A stretch of DNA of 64,000 bases from Rhopalosiphum padi (GCF_020882245.1 NC_083598.1:551178-615177); one strand, 5' to 3'. Shown: positions 27,796 through 40,684, counted from the stretch's first letter. Notes: a model not told the origin generated them from the letters alone. Numbers and translations are program-made.

Positions 27796-28020
27796 TTGTA
27801 TCCTCAGATAGTAGGTGCTCTACGAGTCTTTATGGTTTTGAGCGTTTTATTATTTTTAAGTTTAATTTTCGATATATATTTACATAATAATATTTACTGT
27901 CGGCGTGAATATATTATTAATACTGTAGAGCAAGTGATGAGACATAACTTAAGAACAATTTATTCTAAGCACAGATTGTTGTTTTTACATCTAACAAAAA
28001 TTATGTCTAACGCCTATTAA
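27796..28020 (+). other. Short hydrophobic open frame after an acceptor-like site
   Basis: The frame is preceded by an AG acceptor-like sequence (TTGTATCCTCAG at about 27797-27808). It encodes a hydrophobic segment (MVLSVLLFLSLIFDIYL) followed by a basic, H/R-containing tail, and ends at TAA (28018-28020). There is no ATG at the listed start (TTG). The first ATG would be at about 27832. I know no family for it. It could be a small terminal exon, but a chance frame is more likely. Confidence 0.15.
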
Positions 28021-31000
28021 ACCGCAAATAAAGTTACTAAACAAATAAGTTAAAATAATGTATTTTAATTTGTAAGTTATTAGGGCTATTAAAATATAAT
28101 TATTTCAATTGTTACGTTATCAGTTATCATATTATAATTGGAGAAAAGAAATTTAATTTTTCAGACTGGTCTTATAGAGTTTCATTCGATTTTCTTTTAA
28201 ATACTTTTGTATTGTATCTGTATGCATGTGCAATAATTGTACAGCTGCTGACTAATATATAAAAGTAAATATTAATGGAATAGTTATTATTGTCGGCGTT
28301 ATCTTTAAATGGATTTGTTATCGTAAAATAAAAGATCTATTGTTAATTATTTATATATTTATATTATATATGCTATGTGTATACATATATTTATATATAT
28401 ATATATATAGGTATAATAAGTATATAAATTATAAAGTTTAGGTGTGTTTCAAAAAATAATGTCATTATACGTGTAAAGATGATAAAATAGTATAATTCAA
28501 GGTCTATAGACATTCTTTTACTATGTTAACTTGATTACAATAATTTGTTTACTTATTTATAAATGACAAATATATTAAATATACACAAAAATAATGAAAA
28601 TAAATATTTCAACGATTAATCGTATCAGTGTTCTGTGAATGAAATGGTAATTTATATTTTATATTGCAATACGAAGTAATGTAGACATGTAGTATCTACT
28701 AATTACCATGCGTGACTAAAAATGTATTTAATATATTATAATATTTTATAGGTTGTCGTAGAATTGTGGTTATTGTATCCATTTTATATTAATATAGAAT
28801 ATATGTAGTTACATGCATATAAATTGTACCTGTGCGCGCGTAGACAACATTATGTCATATTATTATCGCTAATATTTAAGCCCTCTTTAAGGTGTCATAT
28901 AGATGTATTTCACTATTATATTATATTCTTAATCATTGATGACAATACAACTGTATAGGTAGTAATGCAATTTCATCAGTATAAAACTCTTATAACTATG
29001 TTGAGAAGCCTCTAAAGCGTAGCAGCGTTATAGTTAAATCTTGAAACAATGATTAAAAATGAAAAATTTTTATTCCGTTTAATGCGAGGTATAATTAAAA
29101 CATGGATTAATAGCTGTAATACTCGCGGAAAAACATGATCTATAAAATCTTGAGAACAGACCAAAGTAATTAAAATATACTTTTATATAATATATTACAT
29201 TTATCTGTTATATTTACTTCTAATGCTATTAATGAAACATCTTGCTGAACAAATAATAGAATATTGTGCATAACATTTACGTACCTAACCTAATGGCATA
29301 ACGATTTTCCAACGGTCTCAAAATAATTATGTAGATATATCTAAATTTTTTTTAACTGACAATATATTTTCCTAGATTAATTCCTCAATAATACCATTCA
29401 AAAAACCAAAGATGAAATAAAAACGCTTACTCTAATAATAGTCCAGGGAAAGCTTATCAATTTAAGTTTCACTTGCAGAAATAAGCCACTATTTATAATT
29501 ATATTATATTATAAATACGTGTATTTTAGTCTATATTGTGGGTGTTATTTTAACTTAGCCATTTTTACTGTATTTCACAGGCTTTCACAAAACTAAAACA
29601 AAGTTTAATATAAGTAATACAACAGTCTTTCTTGTGGACAAGTGGAAAACTATCGTATGTTAAGGGCGAATTATTGCAATATAATACAATTTATGTCAAC
29701 TGTGGAATGAATTTTGTAGATGCCCTCAATTGTATACACGCTAAGTACACAATAATGCGATAATACTTATATAGTATTTCAAATACGATTAACAAGCGAT
29801 TGTATTTAATATATGCATAATATTCTATAATATAAAAGTACAGTCCAATATTTCATAATATTCTAATTATTATTATAAAAAAACATGATTAATAGCTAAA
29901 ATGTTGAGTAATTATATAGTAAAAACTTTGAATAGCGAAACCCTCAGTCACCATTTCCGTCCGCTATTCAGAGAAGGTTAATAATTTTTTAAATTCATAA
30001 ACTGTAAATGTGTACAAGGAAAAAAAACGCTAGGTTAAATTAAATTATAGTATTATTATTTTATATTTTAAATAATGATATAATAATCTTAATATATTAA
30101 AAATATATATTTAAATAAATATAAAAAAAAGGAATGCATAAATATAATTCAATTTTAGGTGAAAAAAATCGATTTTTTTTTTTTGTTATTGTTAAAATAA
30201 TATAAGCGTATTTTTCTTTCTTTGTTTTGTCATGATATTTTTAGAATATTAGTAAAAGAAAATATCACGTTTTCTTTCTTTTTTAGAAGATCATGAAATA
30301 TTTTGAGGAAACAATACTCTTTCTCCGATTAGCTTAAGACTTTGTAATTAGCCCAAGTTTGACGGCAGCAAAAATGATCAGTGGGTTTTTGATGAGAATG
30401 TCATAGTACTGTATCGTTGGAAATTAATAATATGATATGTCGATACTTTTTATTATTTTCATGATAACGTTTTTTATGGTTATAGCCTTATGGGTTTAGT
30501 CGGTTTAGGTGATATAGAAAAATAAATTTATCTAATATTAACTTTTTAAATTATGGTAAAGAAACAAGAGAACTTGACGAGTTAATAAGTATCACAAAAG
30601 ATAGTTCTTATCTTATCTTGGATCCTTATAATTAATAAATAATAAAACAATATTATATATTTATATTATACATATTATTATTATGTATGCATAAACTGGA
30701 ATTTATGCTCCGGAACTATAATTAATCGTAAGTACGTGCTAAAAAAACACAATTATCTAACCCTGACATTAAACCCGTGTCAAAGGATTGTAATTTTATT
30801 TTCTAACATTTTAAAGCTTTAGGTATGCGAACGTCATGGCTATTTTTAATTGTAGTATGTAGGAGGTACCTATACGTATGTGATCACTGATCATTGATCT
30901 CCGCCTACTGCCCAGTCACAGCTAGTGTTTGAAGATATTTAAATTTCAACTTTGAACCGTAAGAACAATAATTTATTATTATATTTACCGTTGTCTGTAG

Positions 31001-32645
31001 CACATTATTATGGGTAAGTACCTATATTGTTTTTAAACAACTCGATATAGTGTATTGAAGTATATAAATAAAATATAATAATAGTATAATATAGGATTTA
31101 TTAATAATCAGCAAAAGTATGAAAATAAAGAATTTTTCGAACAGCAAATAAAAGAAATATTATTGAAAATTTTTGATTGAGTTCTTGGCAGTGAGCATTG
31201 TTTTTTTATTGATTAATAGTACCTATGTATAATTTATTAATAAAAAAATCTTTTTTTTTAGAACTAATAAATAAAATTAGTTATGGTTTTAAATATATTA
31301 TATTGTCATACTGATCATTAATGTGTAAACATTTTATATAAATGTATTGTTAGGAGGTGTGGGGTAAAGCCACCTACGACTTATGTTGATATTAAAAGTA
31401 TTTTGCACCTAATGAGCTACTTCTTTGCGGGCGTACCTACTAGTAAACTACTATAATATACTACACTCTAGTATAATTAGAATTGTATGATAATATAAGA
31501 CTGTACAAATAATAAAATTAATTATAATATTATTAGTGATCAATACAAATGTATTAAGCAATTAAGCGCATGATATTTCCGTTCTTTAGTAACTGTACCC
31601 ACAGACAGTGCTTAAGTATGATAGTTTCTCAAAATAGGTATTTAGTATTTACTATTTTAGTCATAATTACGGACATAAATTATAAATGAATAAAAAACGA
31701 ATTTGTATAGTTTATTATTTATTCAAAGTTCAAATTATAAAAAAAATATATTTACTCAGGTAATGCATTTGTATCACCTGCCCCCTTCCGGGCATCCATG
31801 TATAATGTGTGTAAATTATACATTATTGCTGAATGACTGAATGACATACAAATGTTTTATAAATATAATTCATTACTTCATAAGTAAACTGTGTAACGTT
31901 ATAGTATACATAATTATCGTAGTAATTATTTGTTTTTTGTTTATACGACGTATTATACTATCATTGTGAAATAATATTAGAACGTATCAGTGTATTCAAA
32001 GATATCAGCTGTTCCGTAAAATCTGTGCGAAAATGGAACGTTGTAATAGAATAAAATGAGTCGTGATCTGTATACTTAATAACATATTGTATTATAATAC
32101 TGCAAAAAAATACTGAATTTTACCATTAACCATATCCATAACTTCAGTTTTATTGAGAGTCTGTTTCAGACAGATTCCGATATACTTACATATATTTTAT
32201 ATAACAATATTATTATATAACCTTGCAGTATACAGGTAATGATTCTATTATAATATATTATATTCTATAATTTCGTTCAACTTGAATGTGTTAAAAACAC
32301 AAGTTTAAATCGTGTTATCTAAGCTGCACTTAGATGGGGCGTGTATATCGTCGTTCATAAGGACTTCTTGCAAATGTTATATTAATAATCAGTGCGTTTA
32401 CCGGAAACGCAGTGCGAAATGTTATCGATTTAACTCCGGTGCAGGTGTGAGTATGTGACTACCTCATACATAAATTAAGTATAGGATAATAAGAGTAAAT
32501 AAAAATATATTATTTTTTTCAGAATTTATTTTAGATCAACAATAACTTTGCACATTATAATGATATAATATATTAATCGATTTTTACGTAATAGTGCCTC
32601 GAATAAAACTACGAGAAGTAAGTTTATAATGTATATAGATACCTA
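28021..32645. other. AT-rich non-coding DNA
   Basis: No supportable gene. A (TA)n run lies at 28391-28409. GC-richer scraps occur at about 31354-31378 (GGAGGTGTGGGGTAAAGCC) and 31777-31800 (CACCTGCCCCCTTCCGGGC). They look like small repeat debris but have no visible partner ends. Confidence 0.5.
28391..28409. repeat. (TA)n microsatellite
   Basis: Uninterrupted TA run of about 19 bases. Confidence 0.85.
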
Positions 32646-32653
32646 CTCTACAC

Positions 32654-32847
32654 CAGTGCTTCTTAAACTTTTTTGTCATGGGCCCCCCTTAATTTAATGT
32701 AAACTGTCAAGACCCCCTTAATCAAAACCATTCATTATTTTATGGCCAACCAGGATTAGGTTAGATATAAATGATATATTTCAAGGTCCACCAGTCATAT
32801 AGCCACGGCCCCTAGCGGGTCGCGGCCCCCCAGTTTGAGAAGCACTG
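32654..32847. mobile_element. hAT-type MITE (CAGTGCTTCT ends), 194 bp
   Basis: The left end CAGTGCTTCTTAAACTT pairs with the reverse-complemented right end CAGTGCTTCTCAAACTG, with 15 of 17 bases matching. It is flanked by perfect 8-bp duplications CTCTACAC (32646-32653 and 32848-32855). The interior is unusually C/G-rich near both ends (GGGCCCCCC; GGTCGCGGCCCCCC). There is no coding capacity. The CAGTG..TTCTCAAACT terminus is a well-known type for hAT-derived short elements in animals. Confidence 0.92.
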
Positions 32848-32855
32848 CTCTACAC

Positions 32856-34187
32856 TATGTATGATGATTCACTAAAAGTGTTAACTTATATTTTTATTTT
32901 ACTAATGAATTTATAAATTATAAATTTATTTAGCGGTGGTACCACCTTTTTTAAAACCTTTTTAAAAATAAATTGTTAAGCTATAATGATTTTTTGAAAA
33001 TGTTTATGAATATTAATCAAAATTCGAATTGAAATGTTTTGAGTTATTAAAATGAATATAATAAGGATAATATTTATTATAAATGGTTTAAAAAATATAT
33101 ATATTAAATATATTTAAAACTGTATAAAGTGTTTAGTGTACGTACTCAAACAATTTTTACGAATTAAATATTGATCGATTATAATATTAATCAGTGATCA
33201 ATAATCACTATTCACTATAATTTTTAAATCACCATATCTTTTATATTTTCCAAAGCGTATTATTATTATTGTGCTATTATCCTTTTATTGTATCAAGTTA
33301 AATAACTAAAATAAATTTATTTTTAAAAATTCAATTGATTACTTACATCATAACTTTCAAAGCAGTTATATAATTTACAATTTATAAGGAAATAAGACAA
33401 TTCTCACCACAAAACAATTCGTAAATGGTATAAAAACAACTAAGTGTTTAGTAATATGGTACTTGAGACGCTGAGACTTGAGTATACTTAAACATTGCAA
33501 AAATTTGAATTTCAATAAATTCATTATTAAAAGAAAAAGTTGTGGTAAGCTTGGTAAATCACCCTTTTCACCTTGTATATTATTATTATATTATGATTTT
33601 ATACATATATATATATAGTCAATTATTGTACTAAATATTAACGATATTTTAGCGACTTATAGAATTCTGCGGAATTATCGATTTATATATTTTTATTCAA
33701 TAATAATGACTACAGGATTTGGTTTATGCGTCAGCGTCGTCAATAAACTTATAGAAAACAAATATCATTGGTAATAAGTATAATATATTATACTTAGTCA
33801 TATAACAATAAAAATATGTTAAATATTTTAATAATCACCTTATTATGTATATATATATTATACAGTATTCAATAGTTAGAGTAAATACTGAACACTGAAA
33901 TACTTTAAAATACTTTAAAAAATATTCAATTCACTGCAGTGATGTTTTCTGCAAAAGGACAGATGTTATAGCAAAATATCTTAAATTTTGTTATTTGGAA
34001 GGACAGTCTGCAGAAGCCTAGGCTCTATTTTATCATAAGCATTATTATTTAAAATTTAATTGAATACAATATAAATTATAATGAAAATATTAGAATTATC
34101 TAGGTAATTATAATGAATTGCTTATATTTGCTAACATTAAATATTTATATATTATATGTAAATAAATTTCTTTTTTCTAATATTATA
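32856..34187. other. AT-rich non-coding DNA
   Basis: Contains one solitary terminus-like motif (33542-33574, listed separately) and otherwise A/T-rich text without frames of interest. Confidence 0.5.
33542..33574 (-). repeat. Solitary transposon-end-like motif
   Basis: Read on the minus strand it begins AAGGTGAAAAGGGTGATTTA and continues CCAAGCTTACCAC. It resembles the ends of the 9489-10273 element (AGGGTAATTCATCAAGC). I found no matching left end within the preceding kilobase, so this would be a truncated copy or a related family. Confidence 0.35.
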
Positions 34188-35066
34188 GATTCTGAACAAA
34201 GTGATGAATGTATTGATTCTACAACGATGTGTTTTTTTTTTATTTTTGTGTCTGTCATCACGTTTTGGAGTAGTAATAATGCTTTGATTTTTGACTTTAG
34301 CTCCTCTTTGAAAAATAAAATTCATCTATTTGGTGCTTTGAGGGGTCAAAAGTAAAAAATGTCCAGTAGTTTTCAAAAGCGTCAGCAAAAACCCTGAAAA
34401 AAAAAACGGAAAAACGGGAATTTTTACGCATAACCACTTTTCGACAAAATCGATTTTTTGATTTTGTTGTAACTCAAAAACGAACCATTGGAAATACTTG
34501 AATTTTTCACCAAATGTTTATATTAGCATTACTATTTACAATTAAATTTTCAAAATATTTAGAATTTTTTGAAACTATTTAAAAACCATTGAAATTTTCG
34601 TTTTTTCTAAATTTTTTTTCTTGAAATGCCGATAAAAAAAATTTGGTTTTCCAAAAAAATTTTAAAATTTAATACAAGGTTCATTATAAATTGTAATTAT
34701 CGTAGTAAAAAAAAAAATCAAAAATTCTTTGTCACAATTTTTGTTTATAAGCATTGAAAGTTAAAATATTTACGAATATATCAAATCGCGAAAATTTGCA
34801 AGGAATTTTGAAGTTGAAAATTCATAAAATTTTTGTGGTTTATACCTAAGGTTAAAAAATCCAATACAAGGTCATCCATAAGTTTTCATCCAAGTAACTG
34901 TAAAAAAAAATTCCAGCGTCAATATAGAAAAAGTTTTATGAGCATATAAATTTTAATTTTTTACAAAATTGCGTAAAATAACGATATATTACAATTTAAG
35001 TATAGGTAATAATATAATATATCCTACTAATTATTATTGACTGACAAATTATCTCCATTCAGAATC
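34188..35066. repeat. 879-bp interspersed repeat, class uncertain
   Basis: It begins GATTCTGAAC and ends with CATTCAGAATC, so the outermost 9 bases are inverted (GATTCTGAA), but the arms diverge further in. The interior has long A and T runs, a partly palindromic core (CGACAAAATCGATTTTTTGA at about 34442) and TTGTAACTCAAAAACGAACC at about 34465. A shortened copy is present at 7205-7346, which shows it is a family. From memory, similar text is common in aphid assemblies, but this was not checked. The 80-codon frame at 34113-34355 crosses its left edge and is not a gene. Confidence 0.6.
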
Positions 35067-35409
35067 GTTTTTCGTATACAAAGATACCTGCAATTGCATT
35101 CAAATTTAATACATCCATTATAGTGACCAGTGACCTACTCTCCATCTCTATACTATACAGCAGAGCGATACTAACTTACCTACCTTTTTTAGTATACATT
35201 TTTAAGGAGATAATTTTATTTGAAAATATTCTTGTTCATAAATCGAAATTTAAACGATTAGTGTCTGACTTCTAAGTTATTTAGTTTTTGTTTATTATGT
35301 GAATAAATTATGCTTATATTTATTAGTAATTATTATACTTTTTAAATATTTTCGAAATTGTCCGAGTATAGTAGACTAAATATTACATATATTTTATATA
35401 AAACCAATA
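35067..35409. other. AT-rich non-coding DNA
   Basis: Short spacer between two repeats with nothing recognisable. Confidence 0.5.
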
Positions 35410-35417
35410 ACCATAAT

Positions 35418-35694
35418 CATAGGCGTGATTACGGGTTTTGCCTGTCCTGTATATGTAGGCATGACCTGCGAAATTTTATCTAACTTACATTATAAATTGT
35501 GGTGCATATAATATAAACTTACTTTTTTCTTAGTTTCTGATTTCATATAATTTTGTTTTAATTTTCATCATGTGGACTTGTTACGTTTGTATTCGTAAGA
35601 CTACAAAAATTGATAATTCTAGTGCAGTAACCACATCCTCTTGGATATCCCACTGTTGTGCACGACTTGTGAATGAGGCCTAGACACGGTTATG
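35418..35694. mobile_element. hAT-type MITE (CATAGGCGTG ends), 277 bp
   Basis: The left end is CATAGGCGTGATTACGGG. The right end, reverse-complemented, is CATAACCGTGTCTAGG, sharing CATA..CGTG. Perfect 8-bp duplications ACCATAAT flank it (35410-35417 and 35695-35702). The terminal match is short and imperfect, so the target duplication carries most of the weight. There is no open frame. Confidence 0.75.
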
Positions 35695-35702
35695 ACCATA
35701 AT

Positions 35703-38700
35703 CAAGTTAATTTATTGTCCATAAAGTTTAAGAATTCAGAATATTTCGATTAAAAAAACTATCTAATTAACAATTTTCAGTAGAGGAGAGCAGTTTCCTT
35801 TAAAAAAAGTTTGTTTTCTAAAATCCTTCCTTCTACTATCTCCACATATAATAGGTAAAAAAGATTACAATCATTCAAAAAATATTTAGTGAATTTTTTT
35901 TTTTTATTAAACAATCAAATCTTAAGTTAATAAAAACGAAAATTTTGTTAATTAAATATATATTGATTTTATCAAATTTAACAAAATAATACTGATTGAC
36001 TATGTATATTTTCATGTAAGTAAAAAGCAATATATTAAATAAATTTACACGTATATGCTAATGGGTGAAACTATATATTACGAGTATAATGTATATTATA
36101 CATTTATAACCTAAAATAAGGTTTTACCTTATACCATTAATTAAATATTAAAGACTACTAATACTTTAATAATTACTTAAATGCTTCATGACCAAGCATA
36201 AATCAATAAACATATTATATTGTAGGATTGACAGTAATTAAAATAACTAATACTGTTTTAGTTGGGTACATCGCAATCGTTATTACAATGATGACGTAGC
36301 TATTTCATTCGTCGTTTATTATACTAACGATAAAAAAAAAATTAAAGTCATTTTATAATAAGAAAATCATCATAGTATTGATGCTGTTGATTAAATAATA
36401 CGAGAACGTAAAGAATAAAATACCTACGGTAAAATTTTCATTTTTTGTTAGTGTGAATGCTTTACGTCGGTGACACGATGAATATTCAAATGTTTTGTTA
36501 CTATTGACTAGGGTTGTGAATTAAAAAATAAATTAAAATTATATCTTCAACTTTGTCTTTGTTAGTAATTACCCATATTAATATTATTAATAATAACTTA
36601 TTACTAAAGTGTTATTAGTGTCCACTAGATAATTTGAAAAAAGTTAAAAATAAAAAAAAACATTATAGATTACCTACGTTTACATATTTTCTGATGTCTG
36701 GTTAAGTATTTAAAATTCATGTTACATCAAAATTTAACGTTTATGTACATACTATGCTACAATTACACGTTATGATTATATTAAAAATTGCAATTAATTC
36801 AATTAACTGACGGTGTACATAAATTGTATTATTATTTATTTATTTATTTATTTATTTATTGATATACTACATTTTATCTGATATATATTTCAGAATAGCA
36901 CTTGAGATAACAAAATATTTGGATAGAAGACTTTTCAAATAATATATAATGGATATTAGCTTTTTATCAAAAAGTAATTTTTATATTATTATATTGAATA
37001 CTATTTATTACTATTTAATATACAGTAGGTATATACGAGAGACATACTCTTCACTTTTGGCGTGCAAAATCCAATTACACTTGACACATAACCAATAGTT
37101 TTAATACTGAGTAACAGTCTAGTACGTAAGAAAACAAACAAATACATATATATTTATTATTTATGTATATACATTATACATATCTTTACAAAACTATAGT
37201 GCGATGTCGATTTTTGTTTTTGGGTTTTATATACGTTTTCCGAATTATTGTACATACATTTAATTTATGATTTTGGTATTATGGTTATAAAATATTATTA
37301 TGCGTAATTTGTTTCTTGTATTGTGCGGTGGTTATCTAATGGTTGAAGGACACTTGCCGAGGGTAGGTAACGTTAGCGACATTAAAATAAATATAATTTA
37401 TTAATTAATATATAATTAACCACAATTCATCAAAGTTTAAGAATTTATTTTCATTTTATTAAAACTTAAACAATCCGATAGGTGACGTGGTGTTGATTTC
37501 CATAAAAATATAAAATCGTGCAACATTTTATCATAGTCATATAGATTGCAGTAAGGGTAGAGACACAAATATATTTGATACTATTTTAAGCACAAAAAGT
37601 TAAAACAGGTTGAGAAAGTTTAAAAAACAAAAAGTTTTAACACTTTATTATTTTGTAAAAAAAGAAATTAGCGCTATACATTGTAATGTTATCATCTTAT
37701 ATTTTGTACGAAATTTAAGTGAACGCGGAACAGCTCCTACACATTTTACGCAACGACGTCATGTGGTGCAATAACATATTATATATTATGCTAGCGCCTA
37801 GTGCGGGAAAAAGCGGGAAATATCCTTGAAAACTGACATTTTATGAATAACTACATGTAGTATGTACCTATACTAGTGCAAATCAAGCGAATGCGTTAAA
37901 AAAAACACTTTGAACTGTCACACAATTTATATGAGTATATACATTATACATGTACCTACATACAGCCATAGTCTTTACAGTATATTATATTATATGTAGA
38001 CATAAAGCCACGTACAATATTTATGAAGAACGGTTAATATATTATTATTACTGAAAATATTAATCAAATTTTCAATTTAATACCGGAACAATAATGTAAT
38101 TAAGATAAGTGTTGTAATAGTGTATACGCATTGTATAGTAAGTATTATCACTGATATCATCTTATAGTACTATATTATATTTAAATAATACAGAAAGTTA
38201 AATAGATAACGTTTTTCAACAGAATATTACTATCGCATTAATCGTAGTTAGGTAGTACCTAGGTGGCTAGGTACTATATAATTTTATAGCACAAGTGGTC
38301 CTCTGTCGATAAATGATATCAATAAACAAATAATCACATTCTAGTATTCTACCCTATTTGGGGATTTATATTTTATCGAACCTGTGACCCTTTATTAAAA
38401 TGTATTTTACAAAAAAATACTATTTACTTCAAACGAATGAAATTACGTGTTTATAACACTCAAATTTCGGCGGTTTACAATATAATAATAATTTATCACA
38501 GTTGTTTAACTTACAATATTAATGGTCACCGGAACACGATAGTGAATAGAGATAAAATATATTTTTTCCTAATCGCTAGTTTTTGTTAGTTTGGGTCGTA
38601 TACTATATATAGCTTCACATTTTTTCATATAACGAAATCTTATATCTCACCTAATCCTCCCTCAATACATCGCTAGAAATATACCTCTATAATATATATA

Positions 38701-39699
38701 TTATTTATAAACAATAAACATGTACAATATATACATATTTTGTTTTTATTTTACATGTAGTAAAAATTCAGGTGGTTTAAAGTATGATACAAAGTATGAG
38801 TGATGCGGTGCAAGAAACTTGGATTACTATTCATCCAGGCCCCCTCTCCACTCACACCAAGCGCGTAATTTCACTTTTTTAATTGTTGATGCTTAAATAT
38901 TTATATAGTTTATACTAAATACTATATAAACATTTTAAAATCATAACCAGACCAGAATAATATAAACAATATACTTGCTTTATATTTTTCTTATTTGATA
39001 TTTGATATTTTATTTCCATAATATTGTATAAATGATAACATCGTTAAGTAAAAATAATTTTTAATAATTTTTAAAAATATAAGTATATTACTTTCAATAA
39101 TTTTCTCTTGGTATGTAGTTGATCAATTATTGGGCTACAATAATTTTCTTTATTTTTAAGTAACCGAAATTAAATTCAAAATAATCCAATATTAACTCAA
39201 TATCTGATTTAATAAGTACGTAAAACTAACAAACGTCTTTATTTTTAATTTTGGGCAATAAAGGTGTTTGATAAAAAAAAAAATATGCGTGTATGATTTT
39301 TCACTTAATTAATAATGTGTTTGCCAGACATCAATTAAGTGGAATTAATGATAATAGTAATTATTCACTGAACGTATTTCAACCACGCTATCATTGGTTA
39401 CTTTATCGAAAATTAAAATTGTACGATGCACAGTGAGCAATGATTATAATATGATAATGTATCATATTATCAGCAAGTATACAATTAACCACCCGCATTT
39501 CCTTAATATATTCATTGCGTTCTGTGATCATACTCTGTTCGGGTATATTGTATTGTATTCATTAATTTAGATAAGATTGATATACCCAAAATGCCAACGA
39601 GTACAATAATATTTATCAATATAACATTGGTGTAACACGTTATTTATAGCCTTATAGGTACTAAGCCGAAAGGAAGTCCTTTACATTTATATTATTCCA
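35703..39699. other. AT-rich non-coding DNA
   Basis: No gene seen. It holds a (TTTA)n microsatellite at 36833-36860. Small GC-richer scraps occur at 37793-37823 (GCGCCTAGTGCGGGAAAAAG) and 38836-38870 (CCAGGCCCCCTCTCCACTCA), which may be repeat debris. Confidence 0.5.
36833..36860. repeat. (TTTA)n microsatellite
   Basis: Seven tandem TTTA units. Confidence 0.9.
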
Positions 39700-39925
39700 T
39701 ACAGAACGATAAGGTACGAATGTGACTTATGTGAACAATTGCTTTGGTTCCAATCCGTAGAAACACCGACAACTTCGTCACAACCAAGGCAGTGAGGCCT
39801 ATCTATAATGTGTATATACGCCTAACCTCGACGACGTTAACAACAACACGCGAGTACGATAAAAAAAATCATCGGGTGGTGGGGTTGGTTGGGGTTGACG
39901 GTTTCTATTTTTTTTTTTTTTGCAG
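39700..39925 (+). promoter_or_regulatory. Proximal upstream region ending in a splice acceptor
   Basis: CG content rises steadily from about 39740. At 39904-39925 a long pyrimidine tract (TCTATTTTTTTTTTTTTTTGCAG) ends in AG. This is a strong acceptor, and no donor for it lies nearby. Either the 40-kb leader is the second exon of a longer transcript, or the tract is fortuitous and initiation occurs within the CG-rich block that follows. The 103-codon frame at 39744-40055 crosses it and shows no domain. Confidence 0.4.
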
Positions 39926-40684
39926 GGTGGTGGTGAAACTACGAATATATTTGGCCGCGCACGTAGATCATTTCGACGACCGGTCGCTTCCTAAAGAAGG
40001 AAACAAAAACCATTATTCGGTGGGGCTAACCGCGACGACGACCCGCACGCAATGAGTTTGCGCCGTGTGGCGTGTCGCCCGCCCCCGCCGCCGGGGCGTC
40101 CCCTCCGCCGTGCCGCTGTCGACTACCGAGACTGGCGGTGGCGTCAACAACGATGGCAGCGACTGCGGCGGCAGTGGCAGCAGTGGCGTTCCTCCCGTTG
40201 ATAATCGCGTCCGATTCTCCGTTCGGAGCCGCTCGATTGCCAGTCGTACCGGTCGTCGCACGCGCACACCGTCTCTGCCTTTCTCACTCGCTCGCGCATC
40301 ACCGCCGCCGCCACCGTCATCGCTACAGCTGTGCGTCGTCTATACCGCGGTTCCGTCCGTGTGCGTCGCGCCGTCCATCCCAACCGCCACCGAACAGACG
40401 TTTAATAAATAACAATAATAACAACAATAACGAGGACGTCTCATTGCGAGCGTACTGTGCTGTTGCTGCTGCAGACTAACGGCTACGCCCGATCGGATAA
40501 TATACCGAGCGATACTCGAGAAACGGAAAACTTGACAGTACCATACGCGCAGATAGTACGTGTGTAGTGTTGTACTGGAAAATTCAGGCCGCGGACACGC
40601 CACTGACAGCGACCGATCAACCGACCGCGGCGAAGGAGCAATACTGACGGTCATCCGAGCGTGCTGTAGCCGTCGCCGGTGGTA
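39926..40684 (+). other. GC-rich 5' leader of the 40-kb gene
   Basis: About 760 bases of markedly GC- and CpG-rich sequence upstream of the start codon, unlike anything else in the window. It has triplet runs such as GCGGCGGCAGTGGCAGCAGT and an AAT/AAC tract at about 40410-40430. High GC leaves several frames open on both strands (up to 150 codons on the minus strand), and I treat these as shadows. An in-frame TAG at 40667-40669 closes the main frame just upstream of its ATG. An upstream ORF at 40153-40479 is described separately. The transcription start is not defined by sequence alone. Confidence 0.6.
40153..40479 (+). CDS. Upstream ORF of 108 codons in the leader
   Basis: It starts at an ATG in strong context (A at -3, G at +4) and stops at TAA 40477-40479, 205 bases before the main ATG. 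The predicted peptide opens with an Ala-rich hydrophobic stretch (MAATAAAVAAVAFLPLIIAS) that resembles a signal or anchor sequence. It continues with an H/R-rich part and then a run of eight Asn encoded by AAT/AAC repeats. No family is recognised. If the mRNA starts upstream of 40153, this frame would be met first and should lower translation of the main protein. If initiation lies further down, it is not in the message. Composition alone could explain its openness, so protein status is doubtful. Confidence 0.25.
   Translation: MAATAAAVAAVAFLPLIIASDSPFGAARLPVVPVVARAHRLCLSHSLAHHRRRHRHRYSCASSIPRFRPCASRRPSQPPPNRRLINNNNNNNNEDVSLRAYCAVAAAD

Noticed and set aside
34113..34355. 80-codon plus frame
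   Set aside because: It spans the left edge of a repeat and reads through its T run; not a gene.
39744..40055. 103-codon plus frame upstream of the leader
   Set aside because: It crosses the poly-T acceptor tract (FFFFF run) and has no recognisable domain.
40065..40412. 115-codon plus frame (R/P/S-rich) in the leader
   Set aside because: Low-complexity composition and a GTG-type beginning; judged a shadow of the GC-rich leader.
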